Shown here piece by piece: positions 20,975 to 31,971 of a stretch of 64,000 bases of DNA. Position 1 is the stretch's first letter; each line of letters begins with the position of its first letter. The stretch is from the NCBI RefSeq assembly GCF_018294505.1, contig NC_057795.1, positions 233,799,035 through 233,863,034 on the forward strand. Reading direction: 5' to 3'. The notes below the pieces were generated by a model. The model ran no database searches and was not told the DNA's origin. It worked only from the letters and a program-made list of their open reading frames with translations. This stretch comes from Triticum aestivum. Taxonomy: Eukaryota; Streptophyta; Magnoliopsida; Poales; Poaceae. Position numbers and translations under genes: made by a program.

Positions 20975-23727
20975 GTGATGGTGCTTATCTTGTCCCACTA
21001 GTGGACTCTCTTGACCTTGATTGCTCCCATGATGTTGACCCACCTATTACCATGCTTCATGCTAATGAAACTTCTTCATGCCTTGACTTACCTATTTATG
21101 ATGAATATGATGATGAGCATGTTGAGTTGCCTAGTTGTGATGCTATGCTTCATAGGATATCATGTGAAAATTCTATTGGTCACATCATGTTTACCAATCC
21201 ATTGAACTTGTCATATGCTATGAGTGAGATCTCCCATATTGCATCATTTCAATCTCAACATAGTAACTATGCATGCCCCATTAAAATCAATCCCTTTTGC
21301 ACTTATGGCATAGATGACGAGACAATGGTAATTGGCTTTTGTTTTTCATGTGATGATATTGCCATGCTTCCTTTACATGATTTGTGCAATTCATCTACTA
21401 TTCCATGCCATGATCACATTGGTCCGAATATGCATTGTTTTGGATGTTGTCAACATTCTCCACGTGATGTTTCTACTAATGCTCATGAGGAGACCCCCAT
21501 AGTCTCCTCAAACATATTAGGATATTTTGATGCATTCCATCCTTTGCATGTTTCTCATAATTGCTTGCACCATATGCATTCCATGAATAACAATGCTCTA
21601 GATATTTCTCATGATGCGTTACATCCTTTGAGTCTCCATTATGCCATTCATAACAACAAATCTATCATGATGGATGACATGTTTCTATATCACGCATCTC
21701 GTTTATTTGAGCATTGGCTATTTAGTACTAACCAACACATGCATGTGCGCATCATGATGGATGATGTGTACATATACCATGCACACACAATTTTCGCTTT
21801 GTCTTTGTTTTGTGTAGGTACTTATGAACACTCGTCAACCTCACAATCCCATGAGTTGATGAAACGAGCTCTTGAGAGCAACGACGACTTGGGGTCCCGT
21901 GGACTATCCTTACCACCGTTCCCTTCGTGCAAGGACTACGCGCATCTCTTCTACTTGGCTCTCACACAGCTATGGGCTATTTACCACTTGTCACCTTATG
22001 CTCATTTTCCTGTGTTCACTTTGCATGTTATACTTGCTTCTATGCATTTGCCATGCAATTGTGACCCTTGCTTGCATCTACCCATGATTCACCATTATGA
22101 TACTTCTATGTGTATTTGCATGCTTGGTGGAGATCCTTGTTTCTATTGCCATGTTTATCATGTGCCTCATACTATTGTTGATTCTTGTGTTGGGAGAGTC
22201 ATGATGTTCCATTGCTATTTACATAGGACTTCTTGCCAACACCATGCACCTACTTTCCTCAAATCTTGCTTTCATGCTTGTGCTATGTCATGTGAAGTAA
22301 TCATGCCCATTATTTGCACCAATGACATGCTTGCCATGATTCCTCCTAGTATGTTGCATCTTCACACTACTAGATTGCTTGACTTGATTGCTATGATTGC
22401 TTGCTTGGTTGCATCACCCATGTTCCACTCTTACTCGCTTTCTTGGGTTGATGACATATATGTTCATGCCTCTCACATGATATATCTTGTTCATTGTCGC
22501 TTGTTTCCAATAGTTGCATCTATGCTTATTGATCTTGGAGACTTGGACACTTTACTTGTGATACATGCTTTTTTGATTGAGCCTATTGCATTTGGTTGTT
22601 CTCGCATCATATGCCTCCATACTATGCAATACTCCCTTGTCATTTCTTATGATGAGCATGATTCATACACTTGTTTGGTATCTTACCACACGAATGATAG
22701 GTTTTGCACTTTCGCTAACCTCATTTGTTTTACCGAGTGTTTTTCATGTTCTTTCATTTTGAAGGATTCACAAGGCGGTACGATCACGAGACATTTTGGT
22801 TATGACAAGGCATACTCGATGCGCAACTACATCATCCTTGAGACACTCCTAAAGGTGACCTCCTTCCCTTTGATACATCCTCAAGTTTGCATATTGGATG
22901 GGTCACTCTTTCATTGTTGTTTCCTTCTTGTTGTCTACATGATACATCTCGTGAACGGAGGATTGACATTGGAGATTGGCTACATGGACCTTCACATTGA
23001 GGAGCGCTCGCACTTATTGGATGCACCTTTGAAACTCCACTCATGCCTCGACATCGAGCTTTGGTACACCAACACCTCCATATTTGTTGATTGTGCTCAT
23101 ACATTTCATGCTCAATGGACATATCATACTCACCACAAATTTGCACCCTATGCATGGATTGACACACATTATGATTGTCTTGTTGCACCTATTCCCATGT
23201 CATCCATGATATATGAGCCTATGCATTTTCTTAGCAAATTTGTTGTGATCTTTCTTGATGGCATATTCATACATCATGATCATATTGCCTATCATCTATT
23301 GCATGATAACATAATCATATTGAGCATCCATTACCATATTCATGCTATTGATGAACCGTCTCTCTATGACATCATTTTGCACAATGGTAGAATTTGCCGC
23401 TTTGTGCACCATCCTTTTGTTCCCATGAATGCTTTGCATCTCATTCTAGATCATCTTGATAAGCTTCATGCGCTTTGTCACGACCAATCTTGCCGCACGG
23501 ACTCATTCTTACACGATGGACACTTTGTGTGTGCTAACCATTGTATTCCCGAGTGTTGCTTGTGTTTGCTCTTTTTGCATGTCTATCACTCTCGCGACAC
23601 CTTGGACTACTTGGATTGCGCCATGTCTTCAACTCCGTCCAACTACAAGTTCGTCCCCAACAACCGTTTCCATGGTGATGAGGATCATGATCCGAGGTCA
23701 GATCTTTCCCAAGGGGGGGGGAGATGA
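20878..23727 (+). CDS. Large uncharacterised ORF of element C (His/Cys/Met-rich, -1 frame after gag)
   Basis: The frame is open from just after the TGA at 20875-20877. The first Met-type start is near 21001 (a GTG; protein from there 908 residues). It overlaps the gag-like frame by 97 bases and ends at TGA 23725-23727, the first three bases of the 3' LTR. The protein is rich in His, Cys, Met and Tyr, with hydrophobic segments, and shows no domain I recognise. One local stretch, residues about 746-754 (KFVVIFLDG), resembles the RT catalytic strand (KFVVVFIDD) but lacks the second Asp. Element E encodes a homologue with length changes in codon steps, which supports real coding. The position is that of pol. 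Function is unknown. It may be a far-diverged pol-derived or accessory protein. Confidence 0.6.
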   Translation, partial: CTPTWFHQDEDDNEWIFNTSPTTHERRSKGNIGDGAYLVPLVDSLDLDCSHDVDPPITMLHANETSSCLDLPIYDEYDDEHVELPSCDAMLHRISCENSIGHIMFTNPLNLSYAMSEISHIASFQSQHSNYACPIKINPFCTYGIDDETMVIGFCFSCDDIAMLPLHDLCNSSTIPCHDHIGPNMHCFGCCQHSPRDVSTNAHEETPIVSSNILGYFDAFHPLHVSHNCLHHMHSMNNNALDISHDALHPLSLHYAIHNNKSIMMDDMFLYHASRLFEHWLFSTNQHMHVRIMMDDVYIYHAHTIFALSLFCVGTYEHSSTSQSHELMKRALESNDDLGSRGLSLPPFPSCKDYAHLFYLALTQLWAIYHLSPYAHFPVFTLHVILASMHLPCNCDPCLHLPMIHHYDTSMCICMLGGDPCFYCHVYHVPHTIVDSCVGRVMMFHCYLHRTSCQHHAPTFLKSCFHACAMSCEVIMPIICTNDMLAMIPPSMLHLHTTRLLDLIAMIACLVASPMFHSYSLSWVDDIYVHASHMIYLVHCRLFPIVASMLIDLGDLDTLLVIHAFLIEPIAFGCSRIICLHTMQYSLVISYDEHDSYTCLVSYHTNDRFCTFANLICFTECFSCSFILKDSQGGTITRHFGYDKAYSMRNYIILETLLKVTSFPLIHPQVCILDGSLFHCCFLLVVYMIHLVNGGLTLEIGYMDLHIEERSHLLDAPLKLHSCLDIELWYTNTSIFVDCAHTFHAQWTYHTHHKFAPYAWIDTHYDCLVAPIPMSSMIYEPMHFLSKFVVIFLDGIFIHHDHIAYHLLHDNIIILSIHYHIHAIDEPSLYDIILHNGRICRFVHHPFVPMNALHLILDHLDKLHALCHDQSCRTDSFLHDGHFVCANHCIPECCLCLLFLHVYHSRDTLDYLDCAMSSTPSNYKFVPNNRFHGDEDHDPRSDLSQGGGR
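23711..23724 (+). other. Element C polypurine tract (inside the large ORF)
   Basis: AAGGGGGGGGGAGA is directly followed by the 3' LTR (TGATGCGG). It codes the last residues of the large ORF. E has the same tract at 60581-60593. Confidence 0.85.
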
Positions 23728-24746
23728 TGCGGAGCATCCCACGTTCATCCCCATGTACACTCCCACTACTCCCCAAGCCCCAAGTGGACATATGACGAGA
23801 CCTCGAACATACACCATTGGACACAAGGTGAACTCGCTCCTCTCTAAACCATCACTTTCTACGTGTGAGATATGGCTACTACCTCCAACGTGTGTTCTAT
23901 GCATGATCAGGTACTTGGAGGAAAGCCACAAAGCCACCACATCCAACGGAACAGCTAGCGAGGACGCCAAGTACAAGGACCCAGAGAAGAAGCTGCGCGA
24001 AGCTACAGCCACCGGACGACCGGCCCAGCCCGGACGTCCGGCCCCTGAGGACCCGAGCCGAATCCACGGACGACCGGAGCCACCGAACGTCCGACGACTC
24101 CCAGTGCCCGGACGACCGCCAGACACCGGACGTCCGACACTCTCCTGCGCCCGGACGACCGACGCCGGCCGAACGTCCGACACCACCTGTCCAGAGCCAA
24201 AACGCCGGACGTCCGACATGCACCGGACGACCGGACCCTCGCGAGCCACCGGACGTCCGGTACCTGTCGAACGTCCGACGCCTATGCACTGCCATGTGTT
24301 GGGCCACAACCCATGTACCCCTTCACTTACCCCTTCGTGGCCCTAGACTATATATACTCCTCCACCTCCTCCTAGTTAGGTTTAGCGTTGATTTAGCTCA
24401 AGTTAGAGATAGAGCTTCGCTCATCCATCGGATCTCCTCCTCGTGAGAGACCGTGGCCTCCTCGGAGAAGATCCTATCGGATTCAAGACCCCCTCATGGG
24501 AAGATCCCCTTGTGGATTCAAGACCTCCTCACGGAGAAGATCCGTTACCTTTGTATCCTTACCTTTGTTGATTGTGGATCATATGTATCTCTTTGTGTTT
24601 GGTGATCTAGAACCTGTGTGATTGATTCCTTCTTGGTTGAGTGATTTCCCTCTCGTTTCCTCCGTGTTCCCCTTTGTGCTTCCGTGTGTTCTTCGTGATT
24701 CCCCGTAGGATCCACTCGAAACGTGAAAGATCGTCCACATAGGATT
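23725..24746 (+). repeat. Element C 3' LTR, main part (completed at 35462-35481)
   Basis: The copy of 16465-17499 is broken after 'ccacatagg' by element D and resumes as 'gggttccaccctacatca'. By eye about 25 substitutions separate the two LTRs over roughly 1,020 aligned bases. Microrepeats lie at 24010-24283 and the TATA box at 24348-24357. Confidence 0.9.
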
Positions 24747-27389
24747 TGTAGCGACCAGACCTCAAACAATCTGATCTCTGTGCTAAGTGTCATCCCTGGA
24801 TCAGTAATGCTGACACCACACAGTACTTGGAGGATTTATAACAGAGTAGCAATCACACACTTTATTACATCGAATGTCTCAAAAGAGAACTTATTGAAAT
24901 AAATATGGCTTAAGGCCATGTAAAATCGGTAACAGCGGAAGGCTTGGAAGATAAGTGAGTCCATCAACTCCAACGGCATCACTGAGTATAGAACCATGAC
25001 CTAAAGACATCTTACTCATTGTCTGAAAAGTCTACAACATGAAACATTGCAGCCCGAAAACGGGTCAGCACATGGAATATGCTGGCAAAGTAACACATAG
25101 AGAATAACAATGGAATAAGCTATACTACATGCATATTTGGCTGGTGGTAAAGCTCTATGGTTACAGTTTTGCATAAAGCCAAATTTTCCCTACTTCAAAG
25201 GAATAAATTTATTTAACTATCATGGTGGTTGTTAAACATTGAGAATGGTTGACAGCATTCTCAATCCCAATTAAAAATACTCATTAAAAACCCAACAATA
25301 CTAGTTTAAGTAACATGATGAGATTCACATGATATCTAGGTACTAGATACTCAAGATGTCCATGACCGGGGACACGGCTAATCATGATTAGTTTATACAC
25401 TCTGCAGAGGTTTGCGCACTTTTCCCCACATGACTCGATCGCCTCCGCTTGGTTTCTCGCACTACATGGTGTTTGAGAAACGGATGACCGAGACATAGTC
25501 TTTCAGAAGCACTCGCACCTTACATAGGGGTAGACCGTACCAACCTACATCCCCAACATCTGCTAGTCCACCCCGTAAGAGTTCGCACAAGTTAGTCAAC
25601 TATGCTAGAGCCCATAATAGCATGTGGCTGCACACGGAATTTTCTAGTTTGAATAATCTCATGATCCCTTTGAGCCTGGGTGGCGGTCAGAAGAAATACA
25701 GGCAAGTCCTGATAGAAACCAGGTGCCTCAATCCACCCAGATGTGTGTTTAAGTTGCCACCTTAAATAAACCATTAATTCAACAATCGCACATCTGTCAT
25801 GGATTCACTCACCCAATCCACGTCTACTTGCATAGCATGTCATAATAAGCAAACGTAGAAGTAACTCCCATGGGTTTGATAATAAAACAGGTAATAGGTA
25901 CTATCTCATCTACTTCCCAACCCACAATTTAATTAGATCCTAAACATGCAATGTTTGAGGATTGATCTAATGCATAAAAACTGGGTATGAGAAAAGGTAT
26001 GATCAAAGTGTTACTTGCCTTGCTGATGATCCGCGAGACCTAGAGACTCGAAGTAACAGGCGGCGCACTCCGGGTATTCTATCGCAGACAAACAACAAGC
26101 ATACAATAAGTACTCATCTAATGCACAGGTAAAACTCGAGTAAAAGATCTTACCAGAATGTTCAACTTAAGAACTCCGGTTTGCAAAAGAAACAAATCAA
26201 ACAAAGCAACGAAAGTCAAATGGCGAAAGAAAACAGCTTTCATTTTACTAATCTGGAACTAAGTCAAATTTTACAGAGGCAAAAACTTGTTTAAGTAGAT
26301 TATTCGGAAAGAGGGTTTCATGATGAAACTCCAGGCGCTTGAATCGCCTGATTCCGATAAACAAGCGAAAAGTTATACTAAAATGAAAATCGGATCAGGA
26401 ATCACGATCAGAAAAATCGCGGGTTAAATCCGAGAAAAAGAAAAACGACGAACGGGTTAACGAATGAACGTTTGTTAACTAAACTAATCTGACGAACATG
26501 TTCTTTAAAACGAACAAACGAGCGAACGCTCGCTAATTAAACTAAACCGAAAATAAAACCGATCTAACGAAAAAAAAACGAAACTAAAAAAACGAAAATT
26601 ATCTGACGGAAAACCGCTCGGTTTTCAAAAAAACCGGCACGGAAAACGAGGCAGCAGCGAACCTCGGCGGCGGCAGCGGCGAAGTCCGGCGAGGCTCCGG
26701 CGGCAGCGGCGGCGGCTGGCGCCGGCGGCGGATCTGGCGGCGGCGCGACTAGGGTTAGGGTTCCGCGCGGGTGTGGGCCAGCGGCGGCTGGCGGGCTGGC
26801 GGAGCGGGGCGGCTGGGCCTGGGGGGCACCGGGGCGGCGCTATATATAGTGCCCCCCGAGCGGAGTCCCGCTCGGGCACGGCCCGTAGGTCGGTTGCGCG
26901 TTTTTTAAATAATTCCGCGCAAAAGAAAAATAAAAAGAAATACTAAACGGACTCCAAAAATCCCGAAATAAATTTTCCCCGGCTTCTAAAATCAAGCCGG
27001 ACAAAATAAACATTTATTTGGGGCCTAAATGCAATTTTGAAAAATGCACATTTTTCCTAAATCCAAATAAAAAGTGAAAAACTCCAGAATAAATCGTATT
27101 TGATTTTTTTTATTAAATCTTCATTATTTCTTTAATTTGGGAAAGTCATTTTATTCCCTCTCTAAAATTTTGGTAGTAGAAATAATTGAAGATAAAATAA
27201 ATAAAACCAAATGATCCTATTTTCAAAATTTGAGAAAACTCAAATATGAGAATAACGAAATCCCCAACTCTCTCCGTGGGTCCTTGAGTTGCGTAGAATT
27301 TCTAGGATCAAGCCAACAATGCAACAAAATATGATATGCAATTGATGATCTATGTATAACATTCCAAATTAAAAATTTGGGATGTTACA
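24747..27389 (-). repeat. Element D 3' LTR
   Basis: The plus-strand sequence runs TGTAGCGACC to GGGATGTTACA. Near its middle lie a very GC-rich block of GGC triplets (about 26640-26830) and the palindromic TATA motif. Frames through the GC block are not genes. Confidence 0.93.
26840..26849 (-). promoter_or_regulatory. Palindromic TATA box of element D LTR
   Basis: CTATATATAG reads the same on both strands. It is flanked by a GC-rich block on one side and a GAGCGGAGTCCCGCTC inverted repeat on the other. The same site is at 34912-34921 in the 5' LTR. Element transcription would run on the minus strand. Confidence 0.65.
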
Positions 27390-27406
27390 AACCTACCCCC
27401 CTTAAG
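27390..27406 (-). other. Element D polypurine tract
   Basis: On the minus strand this reads CTTAAGGGGGGTAGGTTT, adjoining the 3' LTR start TGTAACATCCC. Confidence 0.75.
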
Positions 27407-29978
27407 ATGAATCTCGCCCTCGAGATTCGGGTTGGCTAGCAAATAGGTGAGGGTGGTCCTTGAGCAGATCTTCCTCTCGCTCCCAGGTGGCTTCCTCCTC
27501 GGTGTGGTGGCTCCACTGAACTTTGCAAAACTTGATAATCTTACTGCGGGTGACTCTGCTGGCATACTCCAGAATCTTAACTGGTTTCTCTTCACAGGTC
27601 AAATCTTCTTTCAACTGAATCGTTTCCAGTGGCACTGTGTCTCTCAGTGGTATATCAACCATCTCTGCGTGGCACTTCTTCAACTGTGAAACATGGAACA
27701 CATCATGAACTCTTGACAATCCCTCAGGTAATTCCAACTTGTACGCTACTTCTCCCATGCGTTCCAAAACCTTGTAGGGCCCCACAAAACGTGGCGCTAA
27801 CTTTCCTTTAACTCCAAAACGCTTAACTCCTTGAAGTGGAGATACTCGAAGATAAATTCTGTCCCCGACTTCATATTCTGTCCCCTTGCGTTTTGAATCT
27901 GCATAGCTCTTCTGCCTTGACTGAGCTACCTTGAGCCTGTCGCGAATCAACTTTACTTTCTGTTCAGACTCCTTAATCAAATCTGGTCCAAACAACAGGC
28001 GGTCTCCAACCTCATCCCACAACAACGGGGTTCTGCACCTCCTTCCGTACAAGGCTTTGAAAGGGGCCATCTTCAAACTGGATTGATAGCTGTTATTGTA
28101 AGAAAACTCCGCGTATGGCAAGTTGTCATCCCAACTTGATCCATAATCCAAAACACAAGCTCTAAGCATATCCTCCAATATCTGGTTGACTCTCTCGGTC
28201 TGTCCATCTGTCTGTGGGTGGAAAGCTGTGCTAAACTCCAGCCTGGTTCCCAATGTTTCGTGCAACAGCTTCCAAAACTTCGAGGTGAATTGGGTTCCTC
28301 TATCTGACACGATACTCCTCGGAACTCCATGCAAACAAACAATCCTTGTCATGTATATCTTAGCCAATTTGGCACTACTGTAGGTAGTCTTTACTGGGAT
28401 GAAATGAGCTACCTTCGTCAAACGATCGACTACAACCCAAATTGAGTCATAGCCTGAACGAGTCCTGGGCAATCCCGTGATGAAATCCATGCCTAGTTTA
28501 TCCCACTTCCATTCGGGTATAGGGAATGGCTGTAACAATCCTACTGGCTTCTGATCTTCTGCCTTCACCCTCTGACATACATCACAAACTGCTACATACT
28601 CTGCAATATCCTTCTTCATTCTGGTCCACCAGAAAGTTTCCTTCAAATCCAAATACATCTTTGTATTTCCGGGGTGAATCGAGTATGGTGAATCATGTGC
28701 CTCTTGTAGAATCAACTTCCTGATCTCCGAATTATTGGGCACATAAACACGGTCCTCAAACCATAAGGTATCATGCTCATCCTCACGAAATCCTTTAGCC
28801 TTTCCCTTGCTCATCTGTTCCTTAATGGAAGCAACTTCGTTATCTGTCTTTTGAGCTTCTCTGATTTTATCCATTAAAGTAGACTGAATCTCCAATGCTT
28901 CTACATAGCCTCTCGGAACTATTTCCAAACATAGCTCTCGAAGATCCTCGGCTAACTCCTTGGGTATTTCTCCCGTCATTAGAGTATTGACATGGCTCTT
29001 GCGGCTCAACGTGTCTGCTACAACGTTAGCCTTCCCGGGGTGATAATGCAATCTCATATCATAATCCTTAATAAGCTCCAACCATCTCCTCTGCCTGAGA
29101 TTTAGCTCCTTCTGAGTGAAGATGTACTTCAAACTCTTGTGATCAGTGTACACCTCACAATGATTTCGATTGAGAAAATGTCTCCATGTTTTCAGGGCGT
29201 GCACTACGGCTGCTAACTCCAAATCATGAGTAGCATAATTCAAATCATGAGGCTTAAGTTGTCGTGAAGCATACGAAACAACTCTTCCCTCCTGCATAAG
29301 CACTGCTCCAAGTCCTCGACGTGAAGCATCGCAATACACTTCATAATCCTTGGTCCGATCTGGCAGAATTAATACTAGTGATGTAACCAAACGTCTCTTC
29401 AACTCTTGGAAACTAGCCTCACACTCCTCAGTCCAAATGAACTTAGTATCATTCTTCAGCAATTCGGTCATAGGCTTTGCAATCTTCGAGAAATTTTCAA
29501 TGAATCTTCGGTAGTATCCTGCGAGTCCAAGGAAACTCCTGATCTCTCCAACTGTTGTTGGTGCTTCCCAGTTAGTCATAGTGACAATTTTAGTGGGGTC
29601 TACTGCGATACCTTCTCCGGATATAACATGTCCGAGAAATCCAACTTCGTTCAACCAAAACTCACACTTGCTGAACTTGACATATAGCTGATGTTCTCTG
29701 AGCTTCTCGAGTACCAAACGCAAGTGTTCCTTGTGTTCCTCTTCATTTTTCGAGTAAACCAAAATATCATCAATGAACACCACGACGAACTTATCCAAAA
29801 ACTCCATAAACACCTTGTTCATCATGTTCATAAAATAGGCTGGGGCGTTAGTCAGACCAAATGACATAACGGTATACTCATACAGCCTGTACCTAGTGGT
29901 AAAAGTCATCTTCGGTATGTCTTGCTCCCGAATCTTCAACTGATTGTATCCTGATCGTAAATCGATCTTGGAAAACAC
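27402..29978 (-). pseudogene. Element D pol, main frame: RT, RNase H, integrase, chromodomain
   Basis: The 858 open codons begin at RT motif A ([12 protein letters not shown]). Motif C is FIDD (residues 68-71). RNase H follows with Asp217 in YCDAS, Glu254, Asp279 in YTDHKSL and Asp322. The integrase zinc finger has His428, His435, Cys465 and Cys468. The catalytic triad is Asp498, Asp559 and Glu595, with 35 residues between the last two. A GPY motif (about 733-735) and a chromodomain (about 797-845, [14 protein letters not shown]) close the protein. All visible catalytic residues are intact. The upstream part of RT is in another frame because one base is missing near 29975 (GCTAGGTG for expected GCTAGGGTG). 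The chromodomain would direct integration to chromatin carrying a specific histone mark. Confidence 0.95.
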
Positions 29979-30799
29979 CTAGCTCCTTGCAACCGATCAA
30001 ACAGATCATTGATCATTGGTAGTGGGTACTTGTTCTTGATTGTTACTTCATTCAATCCGCGATAATCAACAACCATTCTTAACGATCCATCTTTCTTTTC
30101 CACCAGAAGCAGTGGCGATCCCCAAGGCGAAGAACTTGGGCGAATAAAACCTTTATCCAACAACTCCTTAATCTGCTTCTTAATTTCCTCCAAATCTTGG
30201 GCTGCCATCCTGTACGGTCTCTTGGATATAGGCCCAGTGACTGGCAGTAGTTCAATTAGGAACTCAATGTCTCTATCCTGTGGCATGCCTGGCAACTCTT
30301 CTGGAAATACATCGGGGAAATCCCTTACCACTGGTACTTCCTCCTGCACAACTCCTGAGAAGGAATTTACATGTGCTCTTCTCGGCTCATGCCGTGATAC
30401 ATACTTGATTCTTCTTCCTTTAGGGGTGGTAAGCAAAATCGACTTACTGACGCAATCAATATTCCCTCCATACTTCGATAACCAATCCATGCCTAATATC
30501 ACATCCAAACCTTGCGATTCCAAAACTATTAGGTCCGAGGGAAATACATGGTGTCCAGTCCTTAATGGCAGTCGATCACACCATGTACTAGCCGTATACT
30601 CTGCTCCGGGTGAGGTTACTATCATGGGTGACCTAAGTGCTTGGGTCGGTAGTTTATATTTATCCACAAATCCCCTTGATATGAATGAATGCGATGCACC
30701 AGTATCGAAAAGAACAACTGCAGTAAATGTCTTAACCAAAAACTTACCGATTACTGCGTCTGGCTGAGCTTCAACCTCCTCCACGGTGACGTGGTTCAC
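29936..30799 (-). pseudogene. Element D pol, first frame: aspartic protease and RT N-terminus
   Basis: The protease active site FDTGASHSF (Asp32) and the ILGMDWL strand identify a retropepsin, followed by the RT fingers ([29 protein letters not shown]). The frame then runs off line at the one-base loss near 29975. A second frameshift near 30827 separates it from gag. In intact relatives gag, protease and pol form one polyprotein. The apparent start at 30799 is a GTG inside that polyprotein, not a true start. Confidence 0.92.
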
Positions 30800-31779
30800 T
30801 TGCCCCCTGTTGAAAGGGTTCGGCTTCTTTCAGAGCTTCCATTGCCATTTCCATTTTGGGCTTTTGGGCAATCATTTGCATAATGCCCAGTCTTGCGGCA
30901 CTTAAAGCAAGTGATATGGCTCAGGTCTACCTTGGATGGTGTTGACGGGTTGGTGCGGTTTTGTCCATTGATTCCTCCATTCCCGTTTCCATTCTTTGTG
31001 CCATTATGATTGTGCGAGCTGCCTCCTCCGTGAGTATGCTGAAAGTGTCCCCCTGACTTTGGGGTAAAGCGTGGCTTCTGCTGAGCTCCAGAATTGTACT
31101 TCCCCTGTCCATACTTCCTCTTGCGATTATCAATCTGATGTTGCTTTTCTTCAATCATAAGCGCACGATCTACTAACTCCTGGTAGTTATTGAAAGTGGC
31201 TACCATCAACTGCATGCTCAGCTCATCATTCAGTCCTTCTAGAAACTTCTCCTACTTAGCTGCATCCGTAGCAACGTCATCTGGGGCATAACGTGCTAGC
31301 TTACTGAAAACATCCACATACTGGCCAACTGTCCGTCCTCCTTGGCGTAAGTTGTGAAACTCACGCTTCTTCATGGCCATAGCTCCTGCTGAAACATGGG
31401 CAGTACGAAAAGCTTGCTGAAACTGATTCCATGTGACAGTGTCTACAGGGTAAGTTGCTGTAAAATTCTCCCACCATGCTGCTGCGGGTCCGTCAAGATG
31501 ATGTGCGGCAAACTTCACCTTTTCTCCATCTGTGCATCCTACAGTGGTTAACTCCCTCCCTATCTTACAGAGCCAATCATCTGCTACTATCGGCTCGGTG
31601 CTACTGGAAAACACCGGCGGATTCAACCTTAGAAAACATGCCAGATGGTCAATAGGTGGTGGTGGTGGATTGTTGTTGCCTTGGTTTTGTACCAATGTTT
31701 GAATCAAGGTATTCTGCTGCTGAATCAACTGGGTGATCTCTGGCGGGAAAACAAAATCGGGGTCGCATCTCGGAGGCAT
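30796..31779 (-). pseudogene. Element D gag, one stop
   Basis: The start at 31779 (MPPRCDPDFVFPPE) is followed by the gag core (DGPAAAWWENF, VTWNQFQQAF, FHNLRQGGRTVGQY) and a CCHC zinc knuckle (CFKCRKTGHYANDC) that binds RNA. A TAG replaces the expected Gln codon in AAK-stop-EKFLEGL near 31252. After it the frame stays open to 30796, where an insertion (TCTGAAAGAAGCC) shifts it away from the protease. Confidence 0.92.
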
Positions 31780-31971
31780 CTGAGGGTTTAAAGGGAGAGT
31801 TAAGAATAGAATGAGGTCTAGTGAGATAACACTACCCATATGCACATGAGACAAAACACAGAATGTCATTCCAATCAATTCAAACAAGGGCATACAACGG
31901 TCTAACTATCGTTACAAAGTGCTTGGACTAAACTAATTAAATGGTGGAAAATTCTCTGTTATGGTGGTCAA

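Larger units (their letters stand above)
16465..24746 (+). mobile_element. Element C (first part; remainder 35462-35481): LTR retrotransposon with an unrecognised large ORF
   Basis: The 5' LTR (16465-17499) and 3' LTR (23725-24746 plus 35462-35481, split by D) match closely. Flanks are ttttt (16460-16464) and tttgt (35482-35486), a TSD with one change. A TGGTATCATGAGC primer-binding site follows the 5' LTR and an AAGGGGGGGGGAGA tract precedes the 3' LTR, so orientation is plus. The internal region holds a gag-like frame without a recognisable core and, in the -1 frame, a large open ORF. I see no canonical RT or integrase, so C is probably mobilised in trans. Element E shares the whole layout. 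Confidence 0.88.

Noticed and set aside
26625..26879. Arg/Ala-rich minus frame in the D LTR
   Set aside because: It is a GGC/GCC triplet block within the LTR next to the TATA box, and the frame is not kept in the other LTR.
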